Source: Chrysomallon squamiferum (lineage: Eukaryota > Mollusca > Gastropoda > Neomphalida > Peltospiridae). Taken from it: a stretch of 25,000 nucleotides of DNA. The notes below the pieces were generated by a model, which searched no databases, was not told the DNA's origin, and saw only the letters and a program-made list of their open reading frames with translations. The first letter of the stretch is position 1. The number at the start of each line of letters is the position of its first letter. Location of the stretch: positions 10,938,282 to 10,963,281 of the forward strand of contig CM022678.1 in the NCBI GenBank assembly GCA_012295275.1, written 5' to 3'. The translations under genes and the position numbers were made by a program. This document shows positions 19,604 through 25,000 of the stretch, one piece after another.

Positions 19604-22076
19604 CAACAAACAAGTAAATAGAGAAATAATCATATCAGAGAATACATAAATGAAAATAGTGCAAATAAAACAAACAGACAGACAAACAAACAAAAAAACT
19701 ATGCGATCGAACACACAAACAGAAAAAGTTTAGAGACGTATAATTACAAACTGATAGTTATAATAAACAGAGAGACACACAGAGATGGTAGTTAGACAGA
19801 CACACAGACAGACAGATAGGTATGTAGGTAGATAGATAAACTGACAGACAGAGAGACAGACAGACAGATAGGTACGTAGGTAGTTAGGTAGATAGATTGA
19901 TAAAGAGACAGACACACAGAGATGGTAGTTAGACATACACACAGACAGACAGATAGGTATGTAGGTAGATAGATAAACTGACAGACAGAGAGACAGACAG
20001 ACAGATAGGTACGTAGGTAGTTAGGTAGATAGATTGATAAACAGACAGACACACAGAGATGGTAGTTAGACAGACACACAGACAGACAGACAGATATGTA
20101 GGTAGATAGATAAACTGACAGACAGAGAGACAGACAGACAGATAGGTACGTAGGTAGTTAGGTAGATAGATTGATAAACAGACAGACACACAGAGATGGT
20201 AGTTAGACAGACACAGACAGACAGATAGGTATGTAGGTAGATAGATAAACTGACAGACAGAGAGACAGACAGACAGATAGGTACGTAGGTAGTTAGGTAG
20301 ATAGATTGATAAACAGACAGAGACACACAGAGATGGTAGTTAGACAGACACACAGACAGACAGATAGGTATGTAGGTAGATAGATAAACTGACAGACAGA
20401 GAGACAGACAGACAGATAGGTACGTAGGTAGTTAGGTAGATAGAGTGATAAACAGACAGACACACAGAGATGGTCTTTAGACAGACACACAGACAGACAG
20501 ATAGGTATGTAGGTAGATAGATAAACTGACAGACAGAGAGACAGACAGACAGATAGGTACGTAGGTAGTTAGGTAGATAGATTGATAAACAGACAGACAC
20601 ACAGAGATGGTAGTTAGACAGACACACAGACAGACAGATAGGTATGTAGGTAGATAGATAAACTGACAGACAGAGAGACAGACAGACAGATAGGTACGTA
20701 GGTAGTTAGGTAGATAGATTGATAAACAGACAGACACACAGAGATGGTAGTTAGACAGACACAGACAGACAGATAGGTATGTAGGTAGATAGATAAACTG
20801 ACAGACAGAGAGACAGACAGACAGATAGGTACGTAGGTAGTTAGGTAGATAGAGTGATAAACAGACAGACACACAGAGATGGTCTTTAGACAGACACACA
20901 GACAGACAGATAGGTATGTAGGTAGATAGATAAACTGACAGACAGAGAGACAGACAGACAGATAGGTACGTAGGTAGTTAGGTAGATAGAGTGATAAACA
21001 GACAGACACACAGAGATGGTCTTTAGACAGACACACAGACAGACAGATAGGTATGTAGGTAGATAGATAAACTGACAGACAGAGAGACAGACAGACAGAT
21101 AGGTACGTAGGTAGTTAGGTAGATAGATTGATAAACAGAGAGAGCGAGAGAGAGAGACAGACCAACATAATAAGTAAAATCACCATGATGTTGTATTTAG
21201 TTCTCAGCTTTGTTCTCATAGCTAACATTCCACCCACAACACAGCAGGGTACACAGCACGACTCCCCCAGGTCACTGGCCACCAGACACGCCAAAATACA
21301 GGGGCAGAAAAACCCGAGACAACCTGCAAATACCACGCCCATTACTACATCAACACCACCAGCACAACCAACACCTGCACCATCTCTAATACTACTACTA
21401 CTACTACTACGACATCTAGTAATAATATTACTGCTACTGTTACTGCTGCTAATAGTTTTCTATTATTAGTACTACTACCGCTGACACTTCAACAACACCA
21501 ACCACTATTCTTACTACTACTGCTACTACTACTACTACTATTACTACTAGCACCCCCAATTATTATGTAGATGACGAAGTTAATGATAGGAAATATTACT
21601 ATTTAGACGAGTAAATTTTTATCAGTTGATGAAACAGAGTACAGTGTGGAAACATCTGAATTATTAAAGTGCATTCATACGAAATGTTCCGGACGTTACC
21701 GAGGTATAACGAAGAACGTACATGAACCGATGTTCTCAAAGCAGCCGCATATTCCCGTGCTCCACATTCTAGGACCATCGTTCTTCGTTGGCTGGTTGAC
21801 AATCACAGTCGTGTGCTGCTGTTGTTGCTGAAACGGGTATGGCTGGGGCGGGGCTAGTGGTTGTCCAGGTTGCTGGTTTATGATTGGCTGAGACATGGCT
21901 TGAGGCGGTCCAGGCTGCTGATTTATGATTGGCTGAGACATGGCTTGAGGCGGTCCAGGCTGCTGGTTTATGATTGGCTGAGACATGGCTTGAGGCGGTC
22001 CAGGCTGCTGATTTATGATTGGCTGAGACATGGCTTGAGGCGGTCCAGGCTGCTGGTTTATGATTGGCTGAGACAT
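19449..22076 (-). CDS. Gene F: PLAC8-family protein with an expanded MSQPIINQQPGPPQA repeat head, 199 aa
   Basis: Exons (minus strand): 22076-21722, 21323-21184, 19553-19449 with TAA at 19451-19449. Splice sites: donor GTACGT at 21721, acceptor TTTGCAG before 21323, donor GTGATT at 21183, acceptor TTTAG before 19553. Intron 1 is 398 bp (T|GT gives Cys119); intron 2 is 1630 bp, phase 0. Residues 1-75 are five 15-residue repeats, the last degenerate (QPGQPLA). Then come PPQPYPFQQQQQHTTVIVNQ and W105-STGICGCFENIGSC. Exon 2 reads CLGFFCPCILACLVAS through MRTKLRTKYNIM. Exon 3 reads GDIMQDCCMLCCC, CPSCALCQMSREMSNM. The domain is complete, with all the Cys of the family pattern. The protein is about 75-80 aa longer than A because of the repeat. 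An acceptor-like TTTTACTACAG precedes the ATG by 25 bp, suggesting an untranslated 5' exon, perhaps at 24517. Confidence 0.85.
19557..19605. repeat. (AAAT)n repeat at the 3' end of intron 2 of gene F
   Basis: GATA then TAAA repeats directly beside the exon 3 acceptor. The same tetranucleotide sits at this position in A, C and E. Confidence 0.9.
19781..21143. repeat. 137-bp satellite, about ten units, in intron 2 of gene F
   Basis: AGAGATGGT starts at 19781, 19918, 20055, 20192, 20329, 20466, 20603, 20740, 20875 and 21012. The spacing is 137 bp except for one 135-bp unit. Each unit is built of GACA, GATA and GGTA words. Two variants exist, GGTAGTTAG and GGTCTTTAG (the latter at 20466, 20875, 21012). 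The repeated frames reading SVCLSVCQFIYLPTYLS arise because the unit length rotates stop-free frames. Confidence 0.95.
21385..21555. repeat. (ACT)n tract in intron 1 of gene F
   Basis: ACT triplets at 21392-21411 and at about 21513-21550, with the same linker words as in D and E. Confidence 0.85.
21852..22076 (-). repeat. In-frame 45-bp coding minisatellite in exon 1 of gene F
   Basis: Five 45-bp units encode 15 residues each. In-frame ATGs fall at 22076, 22031, 21986, 21941 and 21896 (first base on the minus strand). Units alternate between GCTGATTTATG and GCTGGTTTATG on the plus strand, hinting at a two-unit (90-bp) duplication step. Confidence 0.95.
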
Positions 22077-24516
22077 GGCTGGAGGCGGTACAGCAGGATT
22101 ACTGTAGTAAAATGAAGAAATTTAAATGTCCCGTCTATTATTTCATTTAACTACTTTAAATAATGGTTTATTTATCATTAATGAGTAAGAAAAGCAAAAG
22201 AGTTAAAGAGTCTCACACACACATATATACACAGAGAGACTGTCTCTATCTGTCTCTGTCTGTCTCTCTCTCTCTTTCTCGCTCTGTCTCTCTGTGTCCT
22301 TGTCTCTCTCTATCTCTCTCTTTCTCTATCTGTCACTCTCTGTCTCTCACTCCGTGTCGCTCTCTGTATTCCTCTGTTTTCTCCGTCTCTCTCTGTCTCT
22401 CTATCTGTGTCTCTCTATCTCTGTCTCTCTCTTACTTTCTGTCTCTCTATCTCGGTCTCTCTGTCTCGCTGTCTCTTTCTGTCTCGCGGTCTCTCTCTGT
22501 GTCTGTCTCTCTCTGTCTCGTTGTCTCTCTGTCTCTCTTTGCCTTTCTCCTCTCTCTGTCTTTCTCTGTCTCGCTGTCTCTCTCTGTCTCGCGGTCTCTT
22601 TCTGTCTGTCTCTCTCTATCTCTCTGTCTGTCTTTCTCTGCCTCTCTCTGTCTCTCTCTGTCTCTCTCTTTCTCTCTGTCTTTCTGTTGCTGTCTCTCTC
22701 TGTCTATATCTCTGTCTGTCTCTTTCTCTCGCTCTGTATTTGTCTCTCTCTGTCTCTCTCTGTCTCGCGGCCTCTCTCTGTCTCTCTCTTTCTCTCCCTG
22801 TTATTCTGTCCCGTTGTCTCTCTCTGTCCCTCTCTGTCTCTCTCTTTCTCTCTGTCACTCTCTGTCTCTCTCTGTCTCTCTGTCTATCGCTGTCTTTCTC
22901 TGTGTCTCTCTCTGACTCTTTCTTTCTCTGTCTCTCCCGTCTCTCTGTGTCTCTCTGTATCTCTCTTTCTCTCGCTCTGTATCTGTCTCTCTCTGTCTCT
23001 TTCTCGCGGTCTCTCGCTGTCTCTCTGTTTGTCTATATCTCTCAGGCTGTCTCTCTCTGTCTCTCTCTTTCTCTCTCTATCTCTCAGTCTCGTTGTCTCT
23101 CTCCGTCTCTCTCTTTCTCTATCTGTCACTCTATTTCTCTCACTTTGTCTCTGTCTCTGTCTTTCTCTGTTTTATCTGTCTCTCTCTCTGTATCTCCATC
23201 TCTGTCTCTGCCTTTCTTTCTGTCTCTCTGTGTCCCTCTCTCTCTTTCTTTCTGTCTCTCTCTTTATCTCCATCACTCTCTGTCTCTCTGTCTGTCTGTC
23301 TCTCTCTTTCAACCCCTGTCTCTCTTTGTCTCTCTCCGTCTTCGCTGTCTGTCTCTCTCTGTTTCTCTCTTTGTCTGTCTCAAAGTCTCTGTCTGTCTCT
23401 GTCTGTCTCTCTGTCTCTCTCTTTCTCTCTGAGTCTCTCTCTGTGTATCTCTGTATCTCTCTTTCTCTCTATATCTGTCTTTCTGTCTATCTCTATCTCT
23501 GTGTCTCTCTATGACTCTTTCTCTCGCTCTGTATCTGTCTCTCTCTGTCTCTATCTGTCTCTGTCTGTCTCTCTCTCTTTCTCGCTCTGTCTCTCTGTGT
23601 CGTTGTCTCTCTCTGCATCTCTCTTTCTCTATCTGCCACTCTCTGTCTCTCACTCTGTGTCTCTCTATATATTCCTCTGTTTTCTCCGTCTCTCTCTGTC
23701 TCTTTATCTGTGTCTCTCTATCTCTGTCTCTCTCTTACTTTCTGTCTCTCTATCTCTGTCTTTCTGTCTATCTCTGTCTATCTCTGTGTCTCTCTATGAC
23801 TCTCTCTTTCTCTCGCTCTGCATCTGTCTCTCTCTGTCTCTATCTGTCTCTGTCTGTCTCTCTCTCTTTCTCGGTCTGTCTCTCTGTGTCGTTGTCTCTC
23901 TCTGCATCTCTCTTCCTCTATCTGCCACTCTCTGTCTCTCACTCCGTGTCTCTCTCTATATTCCTCTGTTTTCTCCGTCTCTCTCTGTCTCTTTATCTGT
24001 GTCTCTCTAGCTCTGTCTCTCTCTTACTTTCTGTCTCTCTATCTCTGTCTTTCTGTCTATCTCTGTGTCTCTCTATGACTCTCTCTTTCTCTCGCTCTGC
24101 ATCTGTCTCTCTCTGTCTCTATCTGTCTCTGTCTGTCTCTCTCTCTTTTTCGCTCTGTCTCTTTGTGTCGTTGTCTCTCTCTGTCTTTTTTTCAGATGTT
24201 TAAAGTAGCCTGTCTGAATAAGTTAAATATGTTCCAGTTATTATCGCTTTTTTGTTTGACTTCTTTTCAAGTCATTAGTCACATCCAATAACATTGTGTG
24301 TGGGTTTTTTTTAAAGATAATTTTCTGTAACATCAACAAACGGTTTCCAACGTTCTTCTAGTTCTTAAATTTATAAAAAAAAAAAAAGTAACTTTGAAAA
24401 TACCACCTTTGTTTCGCGCGTCAAGGCTCACCTTTTCAGATTGGGCGATATATATATATATATATTAGTAGAGTATTCTGATATAATTAAAACAGTGAAA
24501 AAATGGTGACACTTAC
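22077..24516. repeat. Two-kilobase CT-rich tract upstream of gene F (22217-24195) and flanks
   Basis: From 22217 to 24195 the plus strand is almost entirely pyrimidine with TCTCTGTC-type words. It contains a complex unit of about 280-290 bp recognisable by TATGACTCT, CTCTGCATCTGTC and TTCCTCTGTTTTCTCCGTCTC. That unit is clear at about 23509, 23795 and 24075, with an older copy near 22240-22440. The Ser-Leu-rich frames of up to 406 codons are artefacts. If the element at 24517 is the first exon, this tract is intron 1. Otherwise nothing gene-like is seen in 24196-24516 apart from an AT run at 24450-24464. Confidence 0.92.
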
Positions 24517-24735
24517 ATAGATGGAAAATGTGCCTGACGTCTGAATGTGTCTTCTTCACACACAAAACTTCCTTTTCAAAGCAAATATTTAGAATTAATA
24601 TCAACAAAACAGTTCCAGCCAAACAAGGAAATCACACACCGCGAATTGCAAGAAGCCATATTTCATTTAAAAAAATTCAGGGTATGATGTAAATTTTTTT
24701 TCTGCGAAATCTATTTTTGTCTCTTGAAAAAGCAG
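24517..24735 (-). other. Candidate untranslated 5' exon of gene F with GTAAGT donor (right copy)
   Basis: The minus strand ends CCATCTAT then GTAAGTGTC (donor 24516-24511). It is homologous to 997-1210. Joined to the TTTTACTACAG acceptor upstream of the F start, the frame entering the ATG has a stop and no earlier Met, so the exon would be untranslated. No TATA box can be assigned with confidence. Confidence 0.35.
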
Positions 24736-25000
24736 GTCACCTGAAAAATAGACTTCGTCTCCACCTCAACTACTACTACACAGACACTAAAGCCTGCAAC
24801 GTTCGTCATATCTGACTTCAAAATCAGACCCTGTGCAGTTTACCATTGTTCTGTCTTTTCAGAGATCTGATCACACAAAATTACAGCTCATAGACAACAG
24901 AAGGTGACACATCTCAAATTGCGACACCTGACTTGTCAGCTTTGGTGCAAACAGGATTGTTATAGTAATCTGGAACCGTTCCAAAATGAAGAAGTGTAAA
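24736..25000. other. Flank resembling exon 1 upstream sequence; no gene seen
   Basis: 24736-24900 resembles 1200-1400 weakly. 24905-24935 matches the flank-module word CTAAAATTGCGTCTCCTAAG seen near 15955-15975. The last 45 bases (from 24953) resemble 15475-15525, the stretch just upstream of exon 1 of gene E, so the duplicated landscape continues past the window edge. Confidence 0.4.

Noticed and set aside
19730-21036. Repeated frames reading SVCLSVCQFIYLPTYLS
   Set aside because: They are generated by the 137-bp satellite in intron 2 of gene F; the unit length (3n+2) rotates the frame and yields staggered copies.
21861-22115. Plus-strand frame with repeated DWLRHGLRR
   Set aside because: It is the antisense of the coding minisatellite of gene F, whose other strand has splice sites and a family domain.
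22163-24203. Long Ser-Leu-Val-rich open frames of up to 406 codons on the plus strand
   Set aside because: They follow the CT/CTGT repeat register, occur in several overlapping frames and show no domain; stop-free runs are expected in such DNA.

Overview
This is animal-type nuclear DNA: A+T-rich, sparse in coding sequence, full of microsatellites, and with genes broken by spliceosomal introns. The family found, its lineage-specific expansion and the GATA/GACA/GT/GA/AAT repeat load suggest an invertebrate, perhaps a mollusc. That assignment is an inference; nothing in the window fixes the species.

The only recognisable genes are a head-to-tail array on the minus strand of small cysteine-rich proteins of the PLAC8 (placenta-specific 8 / onzin / cornifelin) family. 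Each gene has three coding exons. Exon 1 holds a Pro/Gln-rich N-terminus and the W-S-T-G-x-C-x-C-F start of the domain. A phase-1 intron splits a Cys codon (T|GT). Exon 2 is about 140 bp and holds the CPC core and the RTKLRxQxNI segment. A phase-0 intron follows, then exon 3 with GSIMDD...CCP.CALCQM.RE and the stop. Reading the exons directly gives gene A (2042-3571, 124 aa), gene B (5363-6827, 121 aa), a deletion chimera D/C (9170-11049, 153 aa if the fused middle exon is skipped), gene E (13493-15457, frameshifted in exon 1) and gene F (19449-22076, 199 aa with a 45-bp in-frame minisatellite). Fused relic exons of D and C lie at 10143-10474.

Between genes, a block of about 130-150 bp recurs six times, usually with the 10-bp palindrome GTCACGTGAC and a minus-strand GTAA splice-donor-like end. 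It looks like a promoter plus untranslated first exon for the next gene in the array. A different 5'-exon-like element with a GTAAGT donor occurs at the two window ends (about 997-1210 and 24517-24735). The upstream regions of D/C and E carry an internal duplication of a larger flank module, and these two copies also share a 6-bp coding insertion, so they look like the youngest duplicates.

The rest is tandem repeat. There is a 54-68 bp minisatellite repeating a splice-donor-like motif (17735-18951), a 137-bp satellite in intron 2 of F (19781-21143), a roughly 40-bp minisatellite in intron 2 of E, a 2-kb CT-rich tract upstream of F, and many simple repeats. One probable DNA-transposon remnant lies at about 7265-7774. 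No tRNA, rRNA, CRISPR or prokaryote-type features were seen.
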